DNA of 64,000 nt from Antennarius striatus (GCF_040054535.1 NC_090781.1:5028501-5092500), one strand, 5' to 3'. Positions 43,523-55,968 are shown, counted from the stretch's first letter. Translations and numbers: made by a program. Notes: a model not told the origin generated them from the letters alone.

Positions 43523-45616
43523 GACCTTCATGTCTCAAAATAATGATTGACTGTCATTTCTCTAGTTTGTTGAGTGGTTATGTCCATAATTAGATTAGAA
43601 CAGTAGTCAAATAGGGTTGTTTACTCTATCGACCTTCAAAAGAACCCTAACCTGCACATCTAAAGCAATAGCGACAAACACATGAAGAAGACAGGAAGTT
43701 AACCCTTCTGGAGGTAGGCTGTTTAAGTGAAAACCATTACAGGAGACTGCCTCATGAAGCTCATTAAAAGAACACCAAGAGCGTGTAAAGCTGTCATCAA
43801 AGCAAATGGTAGCTACTTTGTAAAATCTAAAACATTCTGGTTTGTTTAACACTTGTCCGTTTACTATATAATTCTAGATGTGCTCCTTCAGACTTTGGAT
43901 GTCTACAGTTTTGATCTACAACGAATGAAAAAATGTATTAGTACTGTTTTTATGGATTTATTATTGAGTAGCTGTAGCTTATTGAGGGCCTGTACACACT
44001 AATAAATTCATGTTGCTAACACTAGAGTATGCCACTAATTTCCCTTCGGGGATTGAGTATATAAAATAAAAATAAATAAAAATAGCTTGGAGTTGCGGTG
44101 TTTCATAAAATATATTTATTGCCCCTCCATCAAATATGAAAGCTTGATGCTTACAACTGTAGCATCATTTCTATTTTTATCATGTGCACACATGGACAGT
44201 ATGAATATTAAAAGAAACATGTGCACAAGATCACTGTCGAGTGATGAGGACAGATTAGGTATCACCAGCTGACTTGTTGGACGTACACCAGCTCCTCTAG
44301 TCCCCTCTGCAGGTCAGGTTTAAGAGACACAAGAGAACATTCTCACTGATCGCCTCATATTTTTTGCTAGCAGATATTTTTATGATGCTCTTTAGAACTG
44401 GGTCAGTCCTCTGTTCATTCAGCTGTGACTGACAGGATGAGGGATAAGTGAAGTATATCCATTTAATAATCAGCATAAAATCTGTTAAATTCAGAAGTGA
44501 CAGTGATGTAATAAATTCCTTTTTTAGGTTATGAGCTAATAAAAGTAACCACTTTTTCTGTGTGCCAAATTAAGTGAAACTTAGGCTGGTGTGGAACTGA
44601 GAGGAAGCACATCATTTATAAAACATTTTTTGGTGACAGTCCAGTACCACAAACCAAAAACTACAAAGTTTCTAACGTCTATATGTAATGGACCTGGTAA
44701 AAGGTATTCTGCTTACATAGCAATGTGAGTTCTTCACTGCATATGCAATCAAAAGAGACCCTGCTTCTTCAAGATATGCTCCACGATCTCACTCATTAGT
44801 GTGAAACTAAAAAACTGTCACACACAGTAACAGACCCTCACAACCCTTCTTTTAATTTGTCAACCTGCAAGGTTACTATGGCATTCCACATAGCTACAGT
44901 ACTGTACATGGTTTCTCCTGAGTATCCTGTTGTAATATGAAACCTCAAGAGGGCAGCAAGTTGCAGCTGATCTATGAGACATCACTCACTCTAAAATAAT
45001 ATCTATATTTTCACAGGAGAAGATGGTGGACAAATTGTGAGATACTGTAACAGAATGACTTTATTTTCCATTCACGATATTTGCTCTCTGTTCTATAGAG
45101 AGGTTTTGTGAATCCACATCATCTCCAGTCTAATCACCATCCTCTCCTTCCTTCCTGTGGAAACAGTAGCAGTTTTCTGTTGTCAGAGCATGACTGCTGT
45201 TTGCAGAGTATGGTACGAACGTCAATGAAATATTATGAACTTCCTTTTGTGCTGCAGCGAGAACAGTTATAAATAGTCAGAGTTATTTTAAGGCAACACT
45301 GGTGACATCTACTGAGCCCAGGTCTGATCTGGGACTGAATGTCTATGTGGGATCTGGTTACAGGACTGTACCACAAAGTCACAGCAGAATAACCTTGTGA
45401 AGTAGTCTGCTGTGTCCAGCGCCACACCCTTTAAACACACTTTTAACATACAAGTATTTTTATATTGAGTTTCAGTGTAACTGCATGCTTAATGTGTAGT
45501 TCTGCACATACAAGCTGTCTATCGCTTTTTAAATGTACAGGATTCTCTCTCTCTCTCTATCTCTCTCTTTCTCTACTTTCCATATACAGTTTATATATAT
45601 TACTACATATACAGTG
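43523..45616 (+). other. Intergenic, no recognisable feature
   Basis: About 2 kb of AT-rich sequence without coding-like frames or recognised transposon ends. Confidence 0.4.
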
Positions 45617-45663
45617 TGTATATATATATATATATATATATACTGTATATATATATACTGTAT

Positions 45664-45696
<33 letters not shown>

Positions 45697-45719
45697 CTGT
45701 ATATATATACGTATATATG
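45617..45719 (+). repeat. (TA)n tract, 5' target of an R4-type LINE
   Basis: Long TA runs with occasional CTG and AAATA interruptions end directly where the LINE begins. A second TA tract starts right after the LINE's 3' end at 49961. Confidence 0.9.
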
Positions 45720-45724
45720 TGTGG

Positions 45725-45785
45725 ATAGTACAGTGGTTAAGTCAACTGACTTGAATGCAGGAGGTTGTGGGTTCAAACCCCAGAC
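45725..45785 (+). repeat. tRNA-like head at the 5' end of the R4-type LINE
   Basis: CAGTGGTTAAGTCAACTGAC followed by TTGAATGCAGG and the B-box GGTTCAAACCC resembles the 5' half and T-arm of a tRNA. The TTGA at the anticodon-like position recalls tRNA-Ser(UGA). It is followed by CCTTAGGCAAGACCC, a block common in SINE bodies. It may be the LINE's own internal promoter or a fused SINE. Confidence 0.5.
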
Positions 45786-45839
45786 ATGGCGGACACTACG
45801 CAGTGAGGGTCCTTAGGCAAGACCCAGCCTATCTCAGCC

Positions 45840-48495
45840 ATGACTGAACACAATAAAGACAGAGTAATACCGGCTCGGACGTTGGCCAGGTTAACAAGGT
45901 CCGCGTCAGTTGCTAGGGAACCAGGGCAATCTGATGAGAAATGGGTTACTGGAACAAGACACACATGGACAAGGGTGGAGAATACAGAGTTGTTGGAATG
46001 CTGCTACACGTGTAATCCCAGAGAGAGGGGATATATAGGGCGGATGTGGGACCAATGGATGAAACAGCTGTTTGCCCAGTGTTCCAACATCCGTAACCGA
46101 AAACTGCTATCACAACTAGAGATCGACAAAATACTACAACAATACTACCGCAAAGGGGAACCAGAACGCCAGGTCAGCGAGATTGGGTACCAAGCCCCAA
46201 GAGACATAGACACCCTCAGTACAAGAGCTGCTGACCTGAGAAGGAAGATCATGACCCAAATAGAAACCTGGAGCCTCCGACAAATACCGAAGCTAAGTTG
46301 TAAAGTACCTTCAGAAGATCTGCTAGAAGATGTGAATGCTGCGATAAGAACCATCCCCACAGGGAACATAACTGAGATCAACAAGCTGATTTACAGTACA
46401 GCAACAGTAATCCTCGAGATGCTGGGGTATAAGATCAACACAGGGCATAAAAAACAATACCCTCCATGGAAGAGACGGTTAGAGGCCAAGATAAAGGCGA
46501 CACGGAGAGAAGTCAGCCAGCTAGCCGAGCTGCAGAAGGGGAACATGGTGAATAAAGGGGTACCCAGGAAATACAACAAGCTCTCCATACCTGAAGCACT
46601 CGAAACTGCCAAACAGAGACTAAAGGCTCTGGCTACCCGACTGAAGAGACACACCAAGGAGATAGAGGCCAGGAGAATAAACAAGACCTTCTCCAACCAG
46701 CAAAGGTGTACTCTCAGTGGCAGGGAAATAACAGGAGCCGGTCAGACCCACCAAGAGCAGAGGTGGAGAAATACTGGAAGGGCATATGGGAAACGGAAGC
46801 ATCACATAACACTGATGGCTAGTGGACCAGAGAACTGACCACAGCTGCCTCCCAGAACAAGAAACAGTAACCATCTCAATGGCAGACATCCAAGAAAGAG
46901 TGTCAAAGATGAAGCACCGGGCCCTGATATGATCCATACATACTGGCTAAAGAAGCTGACAGCACTCTATGAGCGTCTAGCAGTATAGAACCAGCTGCTA
47001 AGGGATGGGACTGAAGGCAGGACAGTCCTGATCATGACAGACCCACAGAAGGGATCTACCCCATCCAACTACCGGCCAATAAGCTGTATCTGTACAACAT
47101 GGAAGCTCCTGTCAGGCATCATGGCGGCTAAGATGAGTAGGCATATGGATCAATATATGAGTGGGGCACAGAAAGGAGTTGGTAGTAACACCAGGGGAGC
47201 CAAGCACCAGCTACTGGTGGACAGATCACTACACAGAGGCTGTAAGAATAGGCAGACCAACTTGTGCACCACCTGGATAGACTACCTGAAAGCCTACGAT
47301 TCAATGCCACACACGTGGATACTGGAATGTCTGGAACTATATAAGATCATCAGGACACTGATAGCCTTCATCAAGAAGTCAATGGGAACTTGGAAGACAA
47401 CCCTGGAGACTAACTCCAAGTCAACTGCCCAAGTTAACATCAAGTGCGGCATATACCAAGGGGATGCACTATCACCACTGCTGTTCTGCATAGGCCTGAA
47501 CCCCCTCAGTCACGTCATCACAAAGAGCGGCTACGGATACCGATTCCGAAGCGGGACAACAATCAGCCATCTCCTCTACATGGATGACATCAAGCTGTAT
47601 GCCAGGAATGAGCGAGAAATTGACTCACTGATCCACACCACCAGGATCTACAGCGACGACATAGGGATGTCATTTGGATTAGACAAATGTGGCCGGATGG
47701 TATAGAGAAGAGGCAAGATGATCAGAACTGAAGGGGTTGACCTACCAGGGGGCAGGATAGAAGACATCAAGGACAGCTACAAATACCTTGGACTCCCACA
47801 GGCTAATGGCAATCATGAGGAGACCGCAAGGAAGTCATCCACAGCCAAATACCTCCAGAGAGTAAGGCAAGTCCTGAGAAGTCAGCTGAATGGCAAGAAC
47901 AAGGTTCGAGCAATCAACATGTATGCACTGCCAGTCGTCAGATACCCTGCTGGGATCATAAGCTGGCCAAAGGAGAAGATAGAAGCCACAGATATCAAGA
48001 CGAGAAAGCTCCTCACTATGCATGGAGGGTTTCACCCCAAGTCCAGCACCTTGAGGCTGTACACTAGGGGAAAGAGGAAGGCCGAGGAGTAGTGAGCACC
48101 CAGGCCACTGTCCAGGATGAAATATCGAAAATCCAAGAGTACATCAGGAAGATGACCCCAACAGATGAACTGCTCAGTGAATGCCTTAGACAACAGAAAC
48201 CCCAGGATGAAGAGGAGGAGGAGGAGACAACATGGAGGGACAAGCCCCTACACGGCATGTATCACCATCAGATAAAGGAAGTGGCTGATATCAAGAAGAC
48301 CTACCAATGGAAGAATAAAGCTGGACTGACAGACAGCACAGAGGCACTGATCATGGCAGCACAAGAACAGGCCCTAAGTACAAAAGCAATAGAGGCCAAT
48401 ATCTACCACAGTAGATCTGACCCAAGGTGCAGGCTATGTAAAGAAGCCCCAGAGACAGTCCAGCATGTGGTAGCAGGGTGTAAGATGCTAACCAG
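45840..48495 (+). pseudogene. R4-type LINE ORF, reverse transcriptase part, broken
   Basis: Frames starting at 45840, 47034 and 47718 share one phase and are separated by in-frame stops near 46836, 46986 and 47703; a frameshift near 48090 leads into the frame at 48092. The N-terminal part is lysine/arginine-rich. The RT part shows TPSNYRPISC, IDYLKAYDSMPHTWI, IYQGDALSPLLFCIGLNPLS and the catalytic LLYMDDIKLYA. After it comes DPRCRLCKEAPETVQHVVAG with C-x2-C-x8-H-x4-C spacing, the zinc knuckle found upstream of the endonuclease in R2/R4-type LINEs. It cannot make a complete protein. Confidence 0.85.
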
Positions 48496-49395
48496 TATAA
48501 CAGACAAGAAAAGATTGATTAATTTTGGAGTTTTATTAATTTCACCAAAATCCCTCACGATGTGTTTTGATTTCTTTTGAGGGTGTGAATTTATTTATTT
48601 CAGTTTTATATTTTGTATGTCCTTTGATGCTTACGGTCAGCACCTTTATTTTGAAAAATAAAGGAAGTGATGTCCGTAACATTCGGTCCATCCGACTCTC
48701 ATCAGTCTGCCTTGAACCTGACTGCGGGAGGTACGTGCATCGAGCGGCTGTCCAGAAAAAGTTTTAGTTACAAGTTTTAATGACGATTTCTTGCAATAAT
48801 GAAAAGTAATGTTGTTCGGTAACATGTTTATGGTGTTTTCTGTTGTGGAATGTAATTGATTAGCTGCTTTCGAATGGGAAAATGTAAGCTAGCTTTCCAC
48901 GTGTTCTACCTGTGTGCGTGTGTGTGTGTAAGTGGGTGTGTGGAGGGGTGCGCAGGAGCGCGCGCGCCAACTGTTCTCTCTTTTTTAATGCAACTTAACA
49001 TATTTCACCCTTGTGTTAGATGTTGCATGGAGGGCATGAATAGTCACACCCTGGTTTTTTTTAATTTCATCACGCTGCAGGTATGTGCAAAGGTGTTTAG
49101 TGTCCTGTGTTATGTTCATAAATTGTAGGTTTCTTTCATGTACATTGTATTTTATTTTCATTAATTTATATTTCATTTATTTTCTGTGACATTTTGAATG
49201 TTTTAAGTGAGTCTGCCTTAAACCTGACTGCGGGAGGTGTTGCATGGAGGGCATGAATAGTCACACCCTGGTTTTTTTTAATTTCATCACGCTACAGGAA
49301 TAAATTCCAACCGAAAAAGTCACCTCTGTGTCCGGTCTATTGCGCACCAGAACACAACGCAGTGTAGTCGGATCATGCGGACCGCCCCGGCTACA
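48496..49395 (+). mobile_element. Solo-LTR-like insertion with 4-5 bp target duplication
   Basis: CCAG (or ACCAG) stands directly before 48496 and after 49395. The insert starts TATAACAG and ends GGCTACA, close to TG…CA termini with one change at position 2. It is 900 bases, carries AAAATAAAGG as a poly(A)-like signal near 48657, and has no long frame. Removing insert plus one target copy (904 bases) restores the phase of the host LINE frame. This supports a single insertion; LTR identity is inferred. Confidence 0.65.
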
Positions 49396-49904
49396 CCAGC
49401 TCAACATACATGGAAAGGCACAACCAAGTAGCTGTGATAGTGTACAGGAACATCTGTACCCAGTATGGACTAGAAGTACCCAAATCCCAATGGGACATAC
49501 TACCAGAGGTGGTTGAGAACAAGACTAAGATCCTATGGGACTTCAGCTTCCAGACTGACAAACAGCTGCTAGCTAACAAACCGGACATATTGGTGGTGGA
49601 CAAAAAGCAGAAGAGAGCGGTGGTGATAGATGTGGCGATTCCAGCTGACGCCAACATCAGAAAGAAGGAACATGAAAAGATTGAGAAGTACCAAGGGTTG
49701 AAAGAACAGCTGGAACATATGTGGAAGATCAAGGGTAATGTGGTCCCCGTGGTAGTAGGAGCACTTGGGGCAGTGACCCCCAAACTGGATGAGTGGCTCC
49801 AGCAGATTCCTGGAACAACATCTGAAGCCTCAGTCCAGGAGAGCGCAGTCCTAGGAACAGCTAAGATACTGCGCAGAACCCTCAGACTCCCAGGCCTCTG
49901 GTAG
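49396..49904 (+). pseudogene. R4-type LINE C-terminal restriction-like endonuclease
   Basis: The frame begins MERHNQVAVIVYRNICTQYG, has the catalytic-type PD…D spacing in KPDILVVDKKQKRAVVIDVA and continues DANIRKKEHEKIEKYQGLKE, then GALGAVTPKLDEWLQQIPGT, ending LRRTLRLPGLW. Such PD-(D/E)XK domains cut the target in R2/R4/Dong-type LINEs. The domain itself is open, but it is cut off from its RT by the LTR-like insertion and upstream stops. Confidence 0.85.
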
Positions 49905-49960
49905 AGGACCTGAGCTTGAGGATGACACACAGATACCACCCTGAAAGGGTGAGAGGGACA

Positions 49961-50084
49961 TATTATATATATATATAGTATATATACAGCATATATGTAA
50001 ATATATACTTTATATGGAAAGTAAAGTCATATATATAATATATATAGTAGTATATTCTATAGTATACACAGTATATAGTGTATG

Positions 50085-50156
<72 letters not shown>

Positions 50157-50160
50157 CAGG
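49961..50160 (+). repeat. (TA)n and (GT)n compound microsatellite
   Basis: TA-rich sequence directly follows the LINE 3' end. A (GT)n run covers about 50091-50132 and a (TA)n run 50133-50156. The TA tract is the 3' half of the LINE target. Confidence 0.9.
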
Positions 50161-50505
50161 TATATACCTATATAGTCGAATAAACTCACTTGAAAACCTC
50201 ACACTGTCACATTTTAACTCCACCCACCACCTGTCAATCGAGTGCCCAACCAATCACGGAGCCCAACCAATATGACGCATCTGCCAGAAGGAATCACTGC
50301 GTCTGGCAGTGAGAATTTTGTTGCGGTTGCGCCTTTCGTCCACACGACAACGAAGATATCCGGGATGAAAATGCTGGCCAGAGTTTTTTGAAAACGATGG
50401 GTCTGCGTTGTCATGTGAAAGCTGTAACTGAAACATTTTCTATCTGGGGGGCATTAGTGTTTGTGACCCGTGTCTACATGGACACACAGAATGGACAAAG
50501 TTTAT
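50161..50505 (+). repeat. Interspersed repeat family A, copy
   Basis: TGAAAACCTCACACTGTCAC, CCACCTGTCAATCGAGTGCC and TTGTTGCGGTTGCGCC match family A at 4150-4350. It ends near ACACACAGAATGGACAAAG before a (TA)n run at 50527-50578. The module boundary between outer and inner parts is at about 50310. Confidence 0.65.
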
Positions 50506-50522
50506 TTATACATGTATGTATG

Positions 50523-50526
<4 letters not shown>

Positions 50527-50578
<52 letters not shown>
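50527..50578 (+). repeat. (TA)n microsatellite
   Basis: About 26 TA units inside or at the edge of a family A copy. Confidence 0.95.
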
Positions 50579-50580
<2 letters not shown>

Positions 50581-50639
50581 AACATGTGGGAAAAAAAGAG
50601 CAAGTGGAAGAAAATTTTTAGAGAAGTGATAGTTCTGTT

Positions 50640-50870
50640 AGCTGACTACTTTTTTTTTTAGATCTACATCGATTGTCACATCCAAACAAAAACCATAGCT
50701 GGACAGACTGCGTGCTATAGCCATCTAGTTTCGCTCAGAATTTGTTGCCGTTTTCTCTGTCGTCCCTGCTGATTGGACTTTCTGCTCAAAAACATGAAAT
50801 TGTTGGATGTTATGACACTCTAAAATTATTTTAACTGGGAAGTCAATGTACAGTTAGTGATGGGCAGATG
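50640..50870 (-). repeat. Family A outer module, inverted fragment
   Basis: In reverse orientation it shares GACAATCGATGTAG, CAGCTATGG-like TCCAGCTATGG, and CATGTTTTTGAGCAG with 58690-58870. It lies next to the + strand family A copy, so the two halves face each other. Confidence 0.5.
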
Positions 50871-51087
50871 AAACCCCATGAAGCATTGAAGCTTTTCATC
50901 CCAATCGGTTCACTGAGGTTCGAAGCTTCATGAGGCTTCATTTGCTCTAGTAGGACATCTACTGGACGCTAAAATATCTCTTGGCATGAGTTTGAAGTGT
51001 GTGGCATTTTGCAGAAAGCCTGCGAATAAAACTGTCAGCAAAATAAGGGAGTATGCAAAACATGTACATTTTTAGTGATGGCAATAC

Positions 51088-51089
<2 letters not shown>

Positions 51090-51174
<85 letters not shown>
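51090..51174 (+). repeat. (GT)n microsatellite
   Basis: About 42 pure TG units. A pure (AC)n run of similar length follows 97 bases downstream in the opposite sense, so the pair can form a large hairpin. Confidence 0.95.
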
Positions 51175-51179
<5 letters not shown>

Positions 51180-51267
51180 AAAACCAAAAATCAAATAAAT
51201 TAATTTGTAATGATTCCCATAGGGAAATTACTTTTGTTTAACTCCAAATAATTGCACACGTATACAG

Positions 51268-51395
<128 letters not shown>

Positions 51396-51689
51396 CAGTG
51401 TATGGAAAACGATCATTTGGACATGTAGAAAATGAAAATACAGTCAACATGTACAGTGAGGGGAGGGTGGTTGAGGTATGGACATTGATTGTGCTTTTAT
51501 AACGTTGAGTTGTAGCCAGTGATTATGCTTGGGTCATATCATTGGTTTTTATTTAAAAACAACATTTTTGTCTACTGTGGCATGTCTTAGGTGATTTTTT
51601 TTTTTTTTGGCAATAGTTCCCCTGCTCTAGAAAACACCCGCCTTATATCACTGTCAAAACTCGCGGCACAAACCGAACAACTACCTGAA

Positions 51690-52425
51690 TCAGGCCATGT
51701 CCACACATAGAAGCATAAGTGCGTTGATAAACCCATTTATAAGCATAACAACTCAGAGAACAGGACCACGACGTGTGGAAATTCACCCTGTTCATCCTGG
51801 AGGATGACCTCCATCACAGTGTTCCCCCACCAGCAGGCAACGCATCCCGGTCTGACCTAGAACTGGTGTCGGCGAGGAACGTGAATGAATGAATAAAGAA
51901 TGAATGAATAAATATATATTACTTATAAAGAAAGAAACAGATGAACAAATATCCAACTATCAAGCATGTTTATCAACACGTCTTCAACGTAGAGCTGTTA
52001 TACATCAGAAAAGAGCCGCTTTTAACTCCATTCACTATGTGTACATGTAGACACTGGTCACACGCACTAATGTCACAGCAGTTTTCGTCGCAGGGAGACG
52101 CCCCCGCATAGAAAAAGTTTCGGTTACAGCGTCCACTTGACATGGCATACCCGGCGTTTTCAAAAAGCTTCACTTTGACCAATGTTTCATCCCAGATATC
52201 TGCGCTGTCGTGTGGACGAAAGGCGTAATCGCAACAAGAAGCTTTGCTGCCCAATACCTTATGCCATATTCTTCACGTGATTACTTCTGGCAGATGCACT
52301 GTGATTGGTTAGGTGCTGTGATTGGTTGGGTCCTTGATTGACAGGTAGTGGGTGGAGTTAAAAAGAGTGACAGCGTGAAGTTTTCAAGTGAGCTTATTCA
52401 AATATATAGGTGTAGATATATACAG
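51690..52425 (-). repeat. Interspersed repeat family A, reverse copy
   Basis: The left edge CAGGCCATGTCCACACAT is the family's inner-module end. Reading the reverse strand gives CGTCCACACGACAGCGCAGA, TGACATTAGTGCGTGTGACC, GATAAACATGCTTGATAG and the outer TGTCAATCAAGGACCC block. It is the most complete combination of inner and outer modules. Confidence 0.65.
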
Positions 52426-52689
52426 TGCACCCTCGGTCTTTGCAGTTAATTTGTTCAAGGAACCACACGCGACTGAGGAACCTGCTATTGAGATTGTGAT
52501 CTATTTATTTTTTACGGTAATTTAAATGTTTATGAACCCTCCCCATACTGATATGAAACCACCTTCTATCTCTCATGTGAACTGCGCATGCGCGAGCTAG
52601 CCGCAGGTTTTCGTCTGCTCCGTTGTATGTCTTCTTTTTCTATTGTTTTTCTTTGTCTTATCTAAGTCTTTTCCTTATTCACTTAACCA

Positions 52690-53181
52690 CGAGGGAGGAG
52701 GGCTAGCTCTGTGATCGGTCAGGATCTGGACTCAATACAGACTGTTCTAGAGAGGAGGACTATGTCCAGGTTTAGATCGATCCTGGGTAACACCACCCAC
52801 CCCCTGCACACCACCTTCACCCAGCAGAGGAGCTCCTTCAGTGGCAGACTGCTGTCACCAGGCTCCTCCACTGAGAGACTCAGGACCTCCTTTGTGCCTC
52901 GTGCCATCAGAGGGCACAACCACTCTCTCAGAAGGAGGGGGTCTGAAGCCGCAGGGTCATCAAGGTCGGGTGAGAAGGGGATAGACGAGGGGGGCCTGGG
53001 ACGCACTGTGGATGCACTGTGGGACACTTTGTGGGGGTCCTTAGTGTCAGTTTACAGCTCGGTTCATCCACGTGTTACTGATCATACATCATCTACACCC
53101 AATGTTCTTTCTTCTCTTCTTCTCTCATGTCCCTATAATGTAACTTATACAACGTCTTTTGGCTGTGCCATTACTCTCTGA
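52690..53181 (+). pseudogene. C-terminal remnant of LINE reverse transcriptase
   Basis: The frame reads DLDSIQTVLERRTMSRFRSI, TTHPLHTTFTQQRSSFSGRL and [20 protein letters not shown], matching the last 100 residues of the intact LINE ORF at 27095-30112. After that the frame runs into 3' UTR. No catalytic residue remains. Confidence 0.85.
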
Positions 53182-53251
53182 CATTGTTATGTGTATTTAT
53201 TGTATGTCTTGTGAGCAGATGTCACCTGAATTTCCCTTGGGATCATTAAAG

Positions 53252-53444
<193 letters not shown>

Positions 53445-53615
53445 GTATTACCTTTTCCCACACTCTTAACGACTGTTTAAAGCACTTTTGTGTCCTGATG
53501 CCGTCAGTCAATAGAATAAGCATACTGTATCACGTGACTGCCGACCAAAAATCCGTGATGAGGTGGAGTCGCAATCGTTTATTCGCGATCGCGCAAGGGC
53601 AAAATGTATATGTAT

Positions 53616-53624
<9 letters not shown>

Positions 53625-53660
<36 letters not shown>
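53625..53660 (+). repeat. (TA)n tract before a truncated R4-type LINE
   Basis: A pure TA run directly before the truncated LINE copy; a shorter TA run follows the copy at 53993-54010. Confidence 0.9.
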
Positions 53661-53661
<1 letters not shown>

Positions 53662-53984
53662 CAGATTCCAGCTGATGCCAACATCAGGAAGAAGGAACAC
53701 GAAAAGATTGAGAAATATCAAGGGTTGAAAGAACAGCTGGAACAGATGTGGAAGGTTAAGGTTAATGTGGTCCCCGTGGTAGTAGGAGCACTTGGGGCAG
53801 TGACCCCCAAACTGGAAGAGTGGCTCCAGCAGATTCCTGGAACAACATCTGAAGCCTCAGTCCAGAAGAGCGCAGTCCTAGGAACAGCTAAGATACTGCG
53901 CAGAACCCTCAGACTCCCAGGCCTCTGGTAGAGGACCCGAGCTTGAGGATGACACACAGATACCACCCTGAAAGGGTGAGAGGG
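53661..53984 (+). mobile_element. 5'-truncated R4-type LINE copy in (TA)n
   Basis: It carries the end of the restriction-like endonuclease frame (IPADANIRKKEHEKIEKYQG to LRRTLRLPGLW) and the same 3' end, CCCTGAAAGGGTGAGAGGGA, as the copy at 45720. The two are very similar at DNA level. TA repeats flank both sides. Confidence 0.88.
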
Positions 53985-54096
53985 ATTTTTTATTATATAT
54001 ATATATATATGGTTCCTACAACAACAAATTTGTTTTCTTCAGCTTGCTTGTTTTTGCATTTTTATGCATTTTGGATTTTTTTATACTGTATATATT

Positions 54097-54099
<3 letters not shown>

Positions 54100-54166
<67 letters not shown>
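54100..54166 (+). repeat. (CA)n microsatellite
   Basis: About 33 pure CA units. Confidence 0.95.
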
Positions 54167-54169
<3 letters not shown>

Positions 54170-54944
54170 CAAGGGGCAGGGAGTTACATACTACCCAACG
54201 AGCAGCTTGTGGGGTTCATGCCTTGCTCAAGGGCACCTCAACAGTGCTCAGGCGGTGAACTGGCACCTCTCCAGCTAATAGGTCATACTCCATATGTTTT
54301 GTCCACGCTGGTCCAAGGCAAGACCTAGTGGACTGAGTTACTGCCGCCTCTATCCTTCTGTGATAGACATCATGGATTTCCTCCGCTGAAGTTGAGTTTT
54401 TCTTCTGTGTCCCAAAACACAACCTACTGGTTTGACCCTCTTAAAGGATCCAAATGTCAAAATTAGCATACTGTTGACTTTGTTGAAGCAAGTGCTCTGA
54501 AATAAGACAATATATTTTTACACACATGTGCATGTTTTGGCACTTCCATGTTGTTTCTGGAGTCTCTGCCTCTGTCTTCTCATCCTGACTTATTTGAAGG
54601 GAAGGAAACACGATGACACAAACTCAAACACATGGAAATGAAAAATAAGATTCCTTTGTCCTGCAGCATGATGAGGGAACACATGGAATTTGACCTGCTG
54701 TCCATCCATCCCCGGAGATGTTTGACACAATAGGAAAACAAGATAAAGAAGTGGAGTCTTCACAATGTTATTCAAACGTGTATATAGTAGGAAAGTAGCG
54801 ATCACGTGTTTTCAGAACACATATTTGCAGTAATCATGTGGGAGCATTCTCTTCAGCATTTGGACTCCTCAAATTTGAGATCAGGTGTGTGGCTCTCATT
54901 TGTCTACCTCTAAATATTGAAACAAACCATTAACATTAACATTC
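54167..54944 (+). other. Intergenic, no recognisable feature
   Basis: Nothing beyond short open frames without family motifs. Confidence 0.4.
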
Positions 54945-55255
54945 ATTCATTCATCTTCATACCGCTTCATCCGCTGTAGCTGGTCACGGGGAGCTGGAGC
55001 CCATCCCAGCTGACTAGGGGCGTGAAGTGGGGGAAACTCCGGGTGCGACGGCAGTGCACCACACACACACACTACAGGCAATTTTGGATGGCCAATTCAC
55101 CTGAAGCGCATATTTTTGGATGTGGGAGGAAGTCAGAGAACCCACGCAGACACGGGGAGAACATACAAATTCTGCACAGAGTGGGACGCAAACCTGGAAC
55201 CACCTTGCTGTGTGGCGACAGTGCTACCAGCTGCACCACCATGCCGCTCCATTAA
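54945..55255 (-). repeat. SINE-like repeat with tRNA-like head, reverse copy
   Basis: On the reverse strand it starts GAGCGGCATGGTGGTGCAGC with B-box-like GGTTTGCGTCCC. It contains TGCGTGGGTTCTCTGACTTC and CTCCAGCTCCCCGTGACCAG and ends in (TGAATGAA)-type repeats at 54945. It matches 43174-43522 in order. Confidence 0.65.
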
Positions 55256-55950
55256 AATCAACAAAAATATCGAAAACAGACATTTTACAGCAGCATGTAA
55301 ACTTTTAGTACATTTAGTTTACTAATCTCCCGTCGCGCTACACTACAAATGATCTGCTGTTATGTTTACCATTTTGTCTCAGTTTCATCGTGCACATGGT
55401 GGAAACAGTGTGCTTATCTTGTAATCTGTCATTAAAAAGCATTTCTTCTTAGAATGGAACTAGGAAGAGCAGAGTCTATTCCAAAGAGTGTCTGGTCTAT
55501 GTGTGCGTATTTGTGTTTGCTCGAGTGGGTGTTTTTCAGGGCCACAGGTTTCCTGTTGATGCCAGGCTGTCACGAGCGCCTTGAGCTGGGGTCATAGGTG
55601 AAAGGATGCATGTCACTCTCTTTTTCCTTCTCTTAACAGCTGCGATGCACATTTGAACAATTCCTGTACCATATTCATTAATGCATAATTTTAACATTTT
55701 TATTGACTATATTTTTATAAATTCATAATTACTGTTTCTCTCACCATCCAAAATGTGGCAAAAGCTGAGAGGTTCTCAGTTCAGTAAAATAGAGGAACCA
55801 CTTTTTTTCATTAAACTACTTTAAAGACCCTTTGAAATCCCAATATCTCAACTCGTGAAAATAAATTAACTTAATCCAAATTAGGCAAAACACAAAATGA
55901 ATACAATGATCGGCAAAATACAGCCCGGTATGATGAATTGGCAATTTCAC
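55256..55950 (+). other. Intergenic, no recognisable feature
   Basis: AT-rich sequence with no coding-like frame or known repeat recognised. Confidence 0.4.
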
Positions 55951-55968
55951 AGTTTTTATTTTTGGATA

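Larger units (their letters stand above)
45720..49960 (+). mobile_element. R4/Dong/Rex6-like LINE in (TA)n, inactive, split by an LTR-like insertion
   Basis: The element lies between TA tracts. In order it has a tRNA-like head (45725-45785), a long broken ORF with a YMDD reverse transcriptase (45840-48495), a CCHC zinc knuckle, and a C-terminal restriction-like endonuclease (49396-49904). The 3' end is CCCTGAAAGGGTGAGAGGGA. A 900-base insertion at 48496-49395 interrupts it between the zinc knuckle and the endonuclease. A 5'-truncated copy in (TA)n lies at 53661-53984. Confidence 0.88.
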
